Assembly (NCBI GenBank): GCA_949285665.1
Contig: CASDYC010000001.1
Location: 644,107-708,106 of the forward strand
DNA from: an uncultured bacterium
GTDB lineage: Bacteria; Bacillota_I; Bacilli_A; RFN20; CAG-826
Direction: 5' to 3'
DNA length: 64,000 nt
The notes under the pieces: model-generated
The model's input: only the letters and a program-made list of their open reading frames with translations
Databases searched by the model: none
Told to the model about the DNA's origin: nothing
Translations under genes and position numbers: made by a program
In this document: positions 38,911 through 47,246 of the stretch, one piece after another
Layout: each line of letters starts with the position of its first letter
Position numbering within the stretch: the stretch's first letter is position 1

Positions 38911-38944
38911 TGAAAATTTTTTGGGTTTACCAGATGAAATTTCA
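38911..38944 (+). promoter_or_regulatory. Palindromic element upstream of ATPase C
   Basis: Outer arms TGAAAATTT / AAATTTCA, core TGG-GTTTA-CCA. It ends just before AGAAAGGG, the Shine-Dalgarno of ATPase C, and begins 4 bp after GTTAAT, a possible -10. Same position and layout as 10150-10189 and 23842-23878, with a different core dyad. A degraded second copy may lie at about 38848-38880. Confidence 0.75.
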
Positions 38945-38958
38945 GAAAGGGAATATTT

Positions 38959-40212
38959 ATGGAGATTAAAAGAGACTTTTATTTAAATAAATTAATTAGA
39001 CACAAAAATAATGGATTAATTAAAGTTATCACTGGTTTAAGAAGATGTGGAAAATCTTATTTACTTTTTAAACTATTTTATGATTATTTAATTTCTTCTG
39101 GTATAAATAAAGACCATATAATAACTCTTGCATTAGATGATATAAAAAACAAAAAATATAGAAATCCGGATCTTTTATACGAATATGTTACTAGTTTAAT
39201 TAAAGATGATGAAATGTATTATATTTTATTAGATGAGGTTCAATTAGTTGATAATTTTGTAGATGTATTAAATGGATTTTTACATATTAAAAATGTTGAT
39301 ACTTATGTAACTGAAAGTAATGCTAAATTTCTTTCAAAAGATATAATTACCGAATTTAGAGGAAGAGGTGATCAAATTCATATTTACCCATTATCATTTA
39401 GTGAGTTTATGTCTGTTTTTAATGGTCCAATAGATAAAGGTTGGAATTATTACATCATTTTTGGAGGATTGCCAAAATTATTTGATTTTGTTATTGACGA
39501 AGATAAAGCACAATATTTAAAAAATATTTTTAATGAAACTTATTTAAAAGATATTAAAGAAAGAAACAAAATAATAAATGATGCTGAACTTGAGGAATTA
39601 TTAGATTTTCTTTCTTCTTCTGTTGGATCATATGTTAACCAGAAAAAACTTTCTGATACTTTTAAAAGTGTTAAAAAAGTTTCAATTCACCCAGACACTA
39701 TTAAAAAATATTTAGATTATTTACAAGATTCATTTCTTATAGATCAAGCAAAAAGATATGATATAAAGGGCAAAAAATATATCAATACTCCATCAAAATA
39801 TTACTTTACAGACGTTGGACTAAGAAATGCAAGACTAAATTTCCGCCAAGAAGAAGAAACTCATATTATGGAAAATATTATTTATAACGAATTAAAAATT
39901 CGAGGTTTTAATGTTGATGTCGGAGTTGTTGAGCATTATGAATTAAATAGTCAAAAGAAAAGTGTATTAAAACAATCAGAAGTTGATTTTGTTTGTAATT
40001 TTATTGATAAAAGATATTATATACAAGTTTCATTGAATATATCAGAAAGTGAAAAATTATTACAAGAAAAGAAATCATTGATGAACATAAATGATTATTT
40101 TAAAAAAATAATAATTACAAAGGGGATTTATAGATCTCATTATACTGATGATGGAATTTTATTACTTGATTTATATGAATTTCTATTAAATCCAGATAGT
40201 ATAAATATTTAA
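38959..40212 (+). CDS. AAA_14 / DUF4143 ATPase (paralog C)
   Basis: 417 residues. Walker A GLRRCGKS at 26-33, Walker B ILLDEVQ, DIITEFRGRGDQIHIYPLSF shared with paralog B, and a C-terminal DUF4143 domain with SEVDFVCNFID...YYIQVS. The sensor-like GSN of the other two copies is ESN here (VTESNAKFLS), a change at a usually conserved spot. Shine-Dalgarno AAAGGG lies 8 nt before the ATG. Closest to paralog B in the second half. Cellular role of the family unknown. Confidence 0.88.
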   Translation: MEIKRDFYLNKLIRHKNNGLIKVITGLRRCGKSYLLFKLFYDYLISSGINKDHIITLALDDIKNKKYRNPDLLYEYVTSLIKDDEMYYILLDEVQLVDNFVDVLNGFLHIKNVDTYVTESNAKFLSKDIITEFRGRGDQIHIYPLSFSEFMSVFNGPIDKGWNYYIIFGGLPKLFDFVIDEDKAQYLKNIFNETYLKDIKERNKIINDAELEELLDFLSSSVGSYVNQKKLSDTFKSVKKVSIHPDTIKKYLDYLQDSFLIDQAKRYDIKGKKYINTPSKYYFTDVGLRNARLNFRQEEETHIMENIIYNELKIRGFNVDVGVVEHYELNSQKKSVLKQSEVDFVCNFIDKRYYIQVSLNISESEKLLQEKKSLMNINDYFKKIIITKGIYRSHYTDDGILLLDLYEFLLNPDSINI

Positions 40213-40310
40213 ATTTTTTAACAATTAATAGGAAGAGGTATTAATAAAATTGTAGTAAATAAAAAAACTATAAAACATTGTGTTTAAGCCATTATTTAGA
40301 TTTTATTTCA

Positions 40311-40334
40311 CTAAATTCGGGTATTTTAATTTAG
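40311..40334. repeat. Short inverted repeat between convergent genes
   Basis: CTAAATT (40311-40317) and AATTTAG (40328-40334) flank CGGGTATTTT. It lies between the 3' ends of ATPase C and the rRNA methyltransferase gene. Its GGGTATTT centre and A/T arms recall the ATPase elements, so it may be a decayed copy; it is a poor terminator. The rest of 40213-40371 shows nothing else. Confidence 0.4.
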
Positions 40335-40371
40335 CAATTTTAGGTTATCTAAATATAAATTAATAATTATT

Positions 40372-41712
40372 TTATTTATTTTTTAAAGTTAGTTTACATA
40401 CAGTTTCAATATGAAATGAAAATGGAAACATGTCAACACAGTTTACATTGCTTATATCATAAACTTCTTTTAATATATTTAAATCTCTTGCTAAGGTTGC
40501 AGGATCACAAGATATATAAACAATTTTTTTAGGTTTGTTTTTTAAAATAGAATCAATAAAATTTTTATCTAATCCTTTTCTTGGAGGATCAACAAAAATT
40601 ACATCTATATTTTTATTAACTAAGTAATTTTTAGCATCTTCACAAATAAATTTAATATTATTTATATTATTTTCTTTAGCGTTATTAATTGCATCTTTTA
40701 TAGCTTCTTTTACAATTTCAACTCCAGTTACATTTTTTACATATTTACTTGCAATTAATCCTATTGTTCCAGTGCCACAATAACAGTCTAAAACATTATC
40801 ATTTTTGTTTAAATTAGCTAAATTTATTGCCAAATTATAGAGTTTTTCAGTTTGTATTACATTAGTTTGAAAAAATGATTTGGAAGATATTTTAAATTTT
40901 AAATCACATAATTTATCTTCAATATAACCTTTTCCATATAATATAATTTCTTTATCACCTAAAATAACATTAGTATCTCTTTTGTTTATATTTTGAATTA
41001 TTGTTGTAATTTCTGGGTGAATTTTAATTAATTCTTTTATAAAATTGTTTTTATTTTTAAATTCCAATTCATTAGTTATTAAAACAACCATAACTTGATT
41101 TAAATAATAAGAAGTTCTAATTAAAACATGTCTTATAAATCCACTTCTTTTATCTTCATCATAAGCAGGAATTTTAAAATCTAAAAATAGTTTTTGTAAA
41201 GTTTTTAATATTTCGCTAGCTCTTTTATCTTGAATTACACATTCTTTATTGTAAACGATGTCATGGGTTTTTGATTTATAAAAACCATAAATTAATCGAT
41301 GTTGTTTATCATAACCAAATGGAACTTGGATTTTATTTCTAAAATAATATGGATCATCCATTTTTATAAAGTTTTGAACTTTGTTTTCAATTTTGGCAAC
41401 TCTTTTTAATAATTGATTAACATAATTAACTTTAATATTAATTTGTTCTTCATATTTTAAATTTTGAAAACAACATCCCCCACATGAAGTTGATACACTA
41501 CATTTAGGTTGGATTCTAAATGGTGAAAATTTAATCAATTTTTTTATTTTTCCAACACAAAAATTTTTCTTTCTATAAATTATTTGAATATCTGCAACTT
41601 CGTCTTTTAATAAACCTGGAACAAAAATAACTTCGTTATTTATTTTAACAATTCCTTGTCCATCATATGTGTAATCTACACAAATTCCTTGCAAAACTTC
41701 ATTATTTTTCAT
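40372..41712 (-). CDS. rlmD: 23S rRNA (uracil-C5)-methyltransferase, RlmD/RumA family
   Basis: 446 residues. N-terminal TRAM domain; Fe-S cluster Cys71, Cys77 and Cys80 (CSVSTSCGGC) plus a fourth Cys in NKECVIQD near 163; SAM-binding DCYCGTGTIGLIAS; VDPPRKGLD; catalytic Cys in YISCDPATLARD near 400. It methylates uracil C5 in 23S rRNA (U1939 and, in Gram-positives, often U747 by a dual-specificity enzyme). The stop of metG lies 1 bp upstream of its start, so they are co-transcribed. TrmA-type tRNA specificity is less likely given the Fe-S motif. Confidence 0.88.
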   Translation of the reverse strand: MKNNEVLQGICVDYTYDGQGIVKINNEVIFVPGLLKDEVADIQIIYRKKNFCVGKIKKLIKFSPFRIQPKCSVSTSCGGCCFQNLKYEEQINIKVNYVNQLLKRVAKIENKVQNFIKMDDPYYFRNKIQVPFGYDKQHRLIYGFYKSKTHDIVYNKECVIQDKRASEILKTLQKLFLDFKIPAYDEDKRSGFIRHVLIRTSYYLNQVMVVLITNELEFKNKNNFIKELIKIHPEITTIIQNINKRDTNVILGDKEIILYGKGYIEDKLCDLKFKISSKSFFQTNVIQTEKLYNLAINLANLNKNDNVLDCYCGTGTIGLIASKYVKNVTGVEIVKEAIKDAINNAKENNINNIKFICEDAKNYLVNKNIDVIFVDPPRKGLDKNFIDSILKNKPKKIVYISCDPATLARDLNILKEVYDISNVNCVDMFPFSFHIETVCKLTLKNK

Positions 41713-41713
41713 A

Positions 41714-43294
41714 TTATACGGATTTAATATGTTCTTTAATATATTCTAATTCAGTATTTAAATCTAATCTTTGATATAAAATTTCAGTTTGATTTAATTT
41801 ATTATTGTTTAAAAATTCTTTATTATAAACATCGCTAAATTCAACATTATTAATACCTAAGAAATTAAATACTTTTTCGTTTGAATCAATCAAAACAGGT
41901 TTTAATAACATTGTAGAAACAAATATACTTCTTGCTAAATTGTTCATAACAATTTCTAATTCTTCTTTTTTACTTTCATCTTTTGAAAGGGCCCAAGGAG
42001 TAGATTCTTCAATATATTTATTAGCACTTGATAATAAATCCATAACTTTACTAACAGCTTCTGTTAATTTTAAATCATCCATTAAGGTTATATATTCTTT
42101 AATCGTTTCATCAATTAAAGAATCTAATTTAATATCTTTTTCATTAACTCTTTTTTTATAACTTGGAATAATACCTTTAAAGTATTTATTAATCATTGAT
42201 AATACTCTATTAACTAAATTCCCATAATTATTAACTAAATCAGCATTAATTCTTTCAATAAATTGATCTGGAGTAAATTGTCCATCTTGTCCAAAAATTA
42301 TTTCTCTTACCATGTAATATCTAACGGCATCTAATCCATATTTTTCAATTAATGGCATTGGTGAAATAACATTACCTTTCGATTTTGACATTTTTCCATC
42401 TTTTGTCATTAATAATCCATGAACAAAAATTCTATCTGGTTGTCTTAAATTAAGGGCTTTTAAAAACATTGGCCAATAAATTGTGTGGAATCTTGAAATA
42501 TCTGCTCCAACTACGTGAATTATTTCAACATCATCATTATTCCAAAATTTTTGGAATAATGAGTCATCACTACTTTTATAACCTAATGCACTAATATAAT
42601 TTAATAAAGCGTCTAACCAAACATAAATTACATGTTTAGGGTTTTCTTTTATATTAATTCCCCAAGTAAATGATGTTCTTGAAACACATAAATCATTTAA
42701 TCCTGGTTTAATAAAGTTATTCATCATTTCATTTTTTCTTGAAATTGGATAAACAAATTTATCTTTTTTAAAATCATCTAATACAACATCTAAATATTTA
42801 TTACATCTAAAGAAATATGTTTCTTCACTAGCTTTATTAACTGGTCTTTCACAATCTGGACAAACATGATTTTCTCCAACTTGAGTTTCGGTCCAAAAAG
42901 ATTCACAAGGAACACAATACCAACCTTCATAACTTCCAAGATAAATATCATCATTTTTTAAGAATTCTGAAAATACTTCTTGAACAACTTTGATATGTCT
43001 TTCTTGTGTGGTTCTTATAAAATCATCATTGGTTATTTTTAATGTTTTCCACAAATTTTGAAAGTCATTTGCAATTTTATCAACATATTCTTGAGGAGTT
43101 ATACCTGCTTTTTCAGCGTTCTTTTGTATTTTTAGCCCATGTTCATCAGTACCGGTTAAAAAATATGTTTCAACTCCCATATTTCTTTTATATCTAGCAA
43201 ATATATCACACATTGTTGTGCAATATGTATGACCTAAATGAGCATTACCACTTGGATAATAAATTGGGGTTGTTATATAACATCTTTTTTTCAT
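41714..43294 (-). CDS. metG: Methionyl-tRNA synthetase
   Basis: 526 residues. Class I signature HLGH (YYPSGNAHLGHTY, about 11-23), Zn-knuckle CVPC...CPDC near 125-150, KMSKS in DGKMSKSKGNV near 296, then an anticodon-binding helical domain. The C-terminal tRNA-binding (OB) domain of longer bacterial MetRS is absent. AAGGAGG lies before the ATG. It charges tRNA-Met in the cytosol. Upstream is the rpmE terminator, and only about 60 nt of leader follow it, too short for a T-box. Confidence 0.96.
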   Translation of the reverse strand: MKKRCYITTPIYYPSGNAHLGHTYCTTMCDIFARYKRNMGVETYFLTGTDEHGLKIQKNAEKAGITPQEYVDKIANDFQNLWKTLKITNDDFIRTTQERHIKVVQEVFSEFLKNDDIYLGSYEGWYCVPCESFWTETQVGENHVCPDCERPVNKASEETYFFRCNKYLDVVLDDFKKDKFVYPISRKNEMMNNFIKPGLNDLCVSRTSFTWGINIKENPKHVIYVWLDALLNYISALGYKSSDDSLFQKFWNNDDVEIIHVVGADISRFHTIYWPMFLKALNLRQPDRIFVHGLLMTKDGKMSKSKGNVISPMPLIEKYGLDAVRYYMVREIIFGQDGQFTPDQFIERINADLVNNYGNLVNRVLSMINKYFKGIIPSYKKRVNEKDIKLDSLIDETIKEYITLMDDLKLTEAVSKVMDLLSSANKYIEESTPWALSKDESKKEELEIVMNNLARSIFVSTMLLKPVLIDSNEKVFNFLGINNVEFSDVYNKEFLNNNKLNQTEILYQRLDLNTELEYIKEHIKSV

Positions 43295-43356
43295 TATGAT
43301 ATACCTCCTTATTTATATATAATTTATTTTATTAACACATAAAAATTATAACTATT

Positions 43357-43384
43357 AAAAAAGCAGATTTTAATCTGCTTTTTA
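43357..43384 (-). terminator. rpmE terminator
   Basis: 12-bp stem AAAAAGCAGATT / AATCTGCTTTTT followed by T on the minus strand, 18 bp after the rpmE stop and ahead of metG. Confidence 0.85.
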
Positions 43385-43402
43385 GTTTTTTTAATTTAAT
43401 TC

Positions 43403-43624
43403 TTATTTATTTTCTTCTTCAGATTTTAAACCATACTTCTTGTTGAATTTATCAACTCTACCAGCTGCTTGAACAAATCTTTGTTTACCGGTATAGAATG
43501 GATGACATTTTGAACATGTATCTACTCTTAATTCTGGTTTAGTATCAAGAATTTCAAATGTGCTACCGCAAGAAATACAAGTAACTTTACATTTGTAAAC
43601 TTTTGGATGAATACTATCTTTCAT
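43403..43624 (-). CDS. rpmE: 50S ribosomal protein L31 (zinc-binding type)
   Basis: 73 residues from [14 protein letters not shown] precedes this ATG, and a longer in-frame start 10 codons upstream lies across the Shine-Dalgarno. CxSC at CISC and [12 protein letters not shown] show the Zn-binding (C+) form of L31. A -10 TATAAT is visible at 43681-43686 (complement). Part of the large ribosomal subunit near the central protuberance. Confidence 0.96.
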   Translation of the reverse strand: MKDSIHPKVYKCKVTCISCGSTFEILDTKPELRVDTCSKCHPFYTGKQRFVQAAGRVDKFNKKYGLKSEEENK

Positions 43625-43753
43625 ATCTTTAACTCCTTCCGCCTTAAATATCATGTGTATCTAAAGTAAGTCGCTTTATGATTATATCATAAAAACATAA
43701 TTTTTATTAATAATTTTTTAAATTATGTATTTTTCCAATTCTTTCACACTTTT

Positions 43754-43966
43754 TTAATAAAGCGTATCATCACAAAGTAATATAACGTCGCCAATTAAAC
43801 TCACAAATAATAAAGTACAGACTTTAAATCCAACTCCTAAAAATTTGTCTCCTTTATAATATTTATAAACTTATATAGTCATTGGAACACACCATAATAA
43901 TGGAACTATCAATATACCCATAGCAATTGTACTTAATAAATATAAAATAAAAGCTGCTAATTTCAT
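43754..43966 (-). pseudogene. Small membrane protein gene with in-frame stop
   Basis: Starting at the ATG (43966) the frame reads MKLAAFILYLLSTIAMG.. and ends after 31 codons at a TAA (43871-43873), but the same frame continues with VYKYYKGDKFLGVGFKVC and LLFVSLIGDVILLCDD to a second TAA (43754). Both halves together look like a common ~70-residue two-helix membrane protein of Firmicutes in which a Lys normally stands at the stop position (PMTI-K-VYK), so AAA to TAA is the likely lesion. Shine-Dalgarno AAAGAGA lies upstream. The promoter contains a nine-G tract. A sequencing error or suppression cannot be excluded. Confidence 0.75.
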
Positions 43967-43988
43967 AATCAAAAATCTCTTTACAAAA

Positions 43989-44019
43989 ATTTTACCCCCC
44001 CCCGCTTGATATTTTTCAA
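43989..44019 (-). promoter_or_regulatory. Promoter with a poly-G (G9) tract in its spacer
   Basis: On the minus strand TTGAAA (44014-44019) and TAAAAT (43989-43994) are separated by 19 bp, nine of which are a G run (C run 43995-44003 on the plus strand) abutting the -10. Loss of two G would give the optimal 17-bp spacing. Such tracts slip during replication and switch promoters in other bacteria. Confidence 0.6.
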
Positions 44020-44094
44020 GACATTTTTTAATTTTTATTCGTTTAATTAAATACTTAAATTTAGTAAAATATTAAAAATTAAGAGGTTTGAATT

Positions 44095-44550
44095 ATGAAT
44101 AAATTTATGAAAATGGCAATTAAAGAAGCTGAAAAAGGAATTACATTAAATCATGGTGGACCTTTTGGTGCCGTAATTGTAAAAGATGGAAAAGTTGTTG
44201 CAAAAGGACATAATCAAGTATTAAAAAATCAAGATCCTACATGTCATGGGGAAATAATGGCCATTCATAAAGCATGTAAAAAATTAAAAACATTTGATTT
44301 AACTGGTTGTGAATTATATACAACTGGAGAGCCTTGTCCAATGTGTTTAGCTGCAATTTTATGGGCTAATATTGATAAGGTTTATTATGGATGTAACATT
44401 GTAGATACAGAAGAAATTGGTTTTAGAGATAAAAAATTCTACGAATTATCAACACAAGAAAAGAAACAAGAATTTGTTAAAGAATTAGATAGAGCTGAAT
44501 GTTTAAAACTTTATGCAAAATATGAATCTTTAAAAAGAGAAAGATATTAA
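44095..44550 (+). CDS. Nucleoside deaminase, guanine deaminase-like
   Basis: 151 residues of the cytidine deaminase superfamily. Zn site: CHGEIMAI (His and catalytic Glu) and EPCPMCLAAI (two Cys). GGPFGAVIVKDGKVVAKGHN and the C-terminal DTEEIGFRDKKFYEL resemble GuaD guanine deaminase of Bacillus more than TadA, which has HAE and a different tail. Predicted to deaminate guanine to xanthine in purine salvage; tRNA adenosine deamination is the alternative. AGAGG precedes the ATG. Single gene with its own terminator. Confidence 0.85.
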   Translation: MNKFMKMAIKEAEKGITLNHGGPFGAVIVKDGKVVAKGHNQVLKNQDPTCHGEIMAIHKACKKLKTFDLTGCELYTTGEPCPMCLAAILWANIDKVYYGCNIVDTEEIGFRDKKFYELSTQEKKQEFVKELDRAECLKLYAKYESLKRERY

Positions 44551-44566
44551 TAATAAATAACTAAAC

Positions 44567-44597
44567 AAAAAGAACTTAAACAAAGTTCTTTTTTTGT
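44567..44597 (+). terminator. Terminator of the deaminase gene
   Basis: Stem AAAAAGAACTT / AAGTTCTTTTT with a 5-nt loop and further T. It also borders the 3' end of the convergent membrane-protein gene. Confidence 0.88.
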
Positions 44598-44606
44598 TGT
44601 TGTGCT

Positions 44607-45170
44607 TTATAGAATTTTTTCTTTTTCAAATATTATTTTACTCTCAGTAATGTTTTTTGCAATTTTAGTTTCATTAGATTTTTCAAGTTTTTCAATAACT
44701 GCAACATCAACTGCTTCCCAAATAAATACCCAAGCAATTACATCAATTACTTCTTTCCATAAACCTAATTTATTTGGAAAAATAGCATCTAAAATAAACA
44801 TTAAAGAAAATACCAAAAGTCCAATAACAAACATAATAATTGATAATACATAATTAAATTTTTGATGTCTTTTACCGTTAATTTGGGCATCCTTAAAATA
44901 TTCTTTAATTGCTTGAGAATATAATTTTTCTTCTTCTTTTGTTATTTCATTAGAGATTATTTTAATAGTTATGCCATTTTTCCATACTAAAATTCTTTTA
45001 TTATTTAATAAATAATCAGCAACTTCTCCACTGATTAATGGTTTATCAAAATAATATGGTGATAAAAAATTACTTTTATCTCTAATTTTTAATTTTAAGA
45101 TGGCTCTATTTTCATCATCTAATTCAACATTAAGTTTTTGTGCGATTTTATTAAGTCTTTTTTGATTCAT
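44607..45170 (-). CDS. Conserved-looking membrane protein, two helices
   Basis: 187 residues. A hydrophilic N-terminal half (DKPLISGEVADYLLNNKRI) is followed by two membrane helices (about 106-127 and 138-160) and a charged tail. The block VIDVIAWVFIWEAVDVAVIE is distinctive but I cannot name the family. AAGGAG lies before the ATG. Its start overlaps the end of the upstream gene by 20 bp, so the two are coupled. Confidence 0.7.
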   Translation of the reverse strand: MNQKRLNKIAQKLNVELDDENRAILKLKIRDKSNFLSPYYFDKPLISGEVADYLLNNKRILVWKNGITIKIISNEITKEEEKLYSQAIKEYFKDAQINGKRHQKFNYVLSIIMFVIGLLVFSLMFILDAIFPNKLGLWKEVIDVIAWVFIWEAVDVAVIEKLEKSNETKIAKNITESKIIFEKEKIL

Positions 45171-45795
45171 TATTTGTAATCTCCTTATTAAATTCTTTGA
45201 TATTAAAATTTTTAATTTTGTTAATTAAATCATTATTTAATAATAATATTTCATTTGAATATTTTTTATTACTAATAAAAAAATTTAATCCAATTTTAGC
45301 TTCGTTTATTAAAATTGGAATTGTTGAAATATAAATAAAATCATAACCAGAAATTTCTTTATCTAATAAAAAGTAGTGCAATTCCCCATTATTTTTTACT
45401 AAAGAATTATAAATTTTCTTTTCTTTAAATGTTTTTATATCTTTAGATAAAAAATTATTTATATTATTTTCAATTTCTTTAAATTTATTAATTTCGGTTT
45501 GTATCTCAAAATTTGGTGTATGAATTACATAACCAATTGAAACTTTATTTAGATCTGTATCGTTAAAAATTCTATATAAGTAACCTGTTATTATATTTCC
45601 GTTTTTAATTAATTTATTGCGTTTATAAAAATATAAATGTAAAAATCCCTGCATTTTGAGGCCTTTTTTATTATTTACATTAAAAATTTTAAGTTCTTTT
45701 TTATCATTGCTATAAACAAAATCCTTATAATTTTTATTTAACAAAACTAATTCATCTTTTAAATTCATTATTTTTATTATATTATTTAACAACAT
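45151..45795 (-). CDS. Hypothetical protein paired with the downstream membrane protein
   Basis: 214 residues, no signal peptide; mostly alternating hydrophobic strands and Lys/Asn-rich loops. A start nine codons later (MNLKDELVLL, 45768) is possible; neither has a Shine-Dalgarno. The 20-bp overlap with the next gene suggests one functional unit. A 26-bp palindrome upstream carries a -10 (TATAAT) shared with the divergent tldD gene. No recognised family. Confidence 0.65.
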   Translation of the reverse strand: MLLNNIIKIMNLKDELVLLNKNYKDFVYSNDKKELKIFNVNNKKGLKMQGFLHLYFYKRNKLIKNGNIITGYLYRIFNDTDLNKVSIGYVIHTPNFEIQTEINKFKEIENNINNFLSKDIKTFKEKKIYNSLVKNNGELHYFLLDKEISGYDFIYISTIPILINEAKIGLNFFISNKKYSNEILLLNNDLINKIKNFNIKEFNKEITNNESKKT

Positions 45796-45800
45796 AAAGG

Positions 45801-45826
45801 TTAATAAATATTATAATATTTATTAA
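45801..45826. promoter_or_regulatory. 26-bp perfect palindrome at a divergent promoter
   Basis: TTAATAAATATTA joined to its exact reverse complement, with TATAAT at the centre on both strands. It lies between tldD (plus; ATG 45846, Shine-Dalgarno GGGAGG) and the 45151-45795 gene (minus). Either a bidirectional -10 region or the binding site of a dimeric regulator of both units. Confidence 0.6.
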
Positions 45827-45845
45827 TATTTGGGAGGTAGATAAT

Positions 45846-47246
45846 ATGATTTCAAACAAATTAGCATTAGATATTATTAATACTGCCTTAAAAACTGGCG
45901 GAGATTTTGCTGAAATCTATACTGAAAATATTGATTCAACTACTTTTAGAATTGAAAATACCAAAGTTGATAGTCTAGTTTCTCCAAAAAGAATTGGATG
46001 TGGTATTAGAATTTTAAAAGATTTACAATCAGTTTATGGTTATACAAATGATTTATCTAAAAAATCATTATTAAAATTAGCTGATGATTTATCCAAAAGA
46101 TTTAATGGTGAACAAAAAATTAAATTGTCAAATTTTAAACCATTAAAACACGCAAAACAAATTTCTCATATGAAAATTCCATTTGATCAAGTTAATAAAA
46201 AAGAAATTATTGAATTCTTAAAAGATGGTGAAAAACAAATGAGAGATTATTCTAGCGATATTGTTAGAACTTCTGCTTCATTATTTTATGAATATTCATT
46301 AATTACTATTTTTAATTCAAATGGTTTACATATTGATGATCACAGAAATATTGCAAGAATTAGTGCTTCTTGTGTTGCATCAAAAGATAATAAAGTTCAA
46401 CCTCAATTTGTCGCAAAAGGAACAAAAGCTGGTTGGGAATTCTTTAAAAATGAAATTAATTTTAATAAAATGTGTCATAAAAATGCTGAATTATGCATAA
46501 CTATGTTAAATGCTAAAGAATGTCCATCAGGAAAAATGCCTGTTGTTATCGGAAATGGTTGGGGTGGAGTATTATTCCACGAATCTTGTGGACATCCACT
46601 TGAAGCTAGTGGTGTTTCAAAGGGTTTGTCTTGTTTTGCTGGAAAATTATATCAACCAATTGCATCTCCAATTGTTAATGCATATGATGATGCAACAATT
46701 CCAAATGCATGGGGTTCTTCAAATATGGATGATGAAGGTCATACTCCACACAAAACCCAACTAATTAAAAATGGAATTTGTGTTGATTATTTAACAGATT
46801 CATTTAATGGAAGAAGAATGAAAAAACCTGAAAATGGTGCATCTAGAAGACAAGATTTTAAATATGAGCCAACTTCTAGAATGTCTAATACATATATTGA
46901 TAATGGAACTTCTACAAAAGATGAAATTATTAAAGCAACTAAGTTAGGTTTATATTGTGTTTCGTTTAATGGCGGAAGCGTTGATCCATCAACTGGAGAA
47001 TTTAATTTTGGTGCTTCCGAAGCATATATTATTAGAGATGGAAAAATATGCGAACCTGTTAGAGGTGCTACATTAATTGGAAAGGGCGATGAAATCTTAT
47101 TTAATATTGATATGATTGCCAATGATTTAGATTTAGCTGATGGGATGTGTGGTGCAGCAAGCGGTTCAATACCAGTCCAAGTTGGACAACCAACTCTTAG
47201 AATAAAAGAAATTACTGTTGGCGGAGCAGGAGATAAATTAAAATGA
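45846..47246 (+). CDS. tldD: TldD metalloprotease subunit
   Basis: 466 residues. The Zn-binding HExxxH is seen in VLFHESCGHPLEA, followed by GASRRQDFKYEPTSRMSNTY and the C-terminal GSIPVQVGQPTLRIKEITVGG, all typical of TldD. With TldE/PmbA it forms a heterodimeric cytosolic protease that trims unfolded peptides and, in some hosts, matures ribosomal peptides such as microcin B17. GGGAGG lies before the ATG. The stop overlaps the pmbA start by 4 bp. Confidence 0.95.
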   Translation: MISNKLALDIINTALKTGGDFAEIYTENIDSTTFRIENTKVDSLVSPKRIGCGIRILKDLQSVYGYTNDLSKKSLLKLADDLSKRFNGEQKIKLSNFKPLKHAKQISHMKIPFDQVNKKEIIEFLKDGEKQMRDYSSDIVRTSASLFYEYSLITIFNSNGLHIDDHRNIARISASCVASKDNKVQPQFVAKGTKAGWEFFKNEINFNKMCHKNAELCITMLNAKECPSGKMPVVIGNGWGGVLFHESCGHPLEASGVSKGLSCFAGKLYQPIASPIVNAYDDATIPNAWGSSNMDDEGHTPHKTQLIKNGICVDYLTDSFNGRRMKKPENGASRRQDFKYEPTSRMSNTYIDNGTSTKDEIIKATKLGLYCVSFNGGSVDPSTGEFNFGASEAYIIRDGKICEPVRGATLIGKGDEILFNIDMIANDLDLADGMCGAASGSIPVQVGQPTLRIKEITVGGAGDKLK

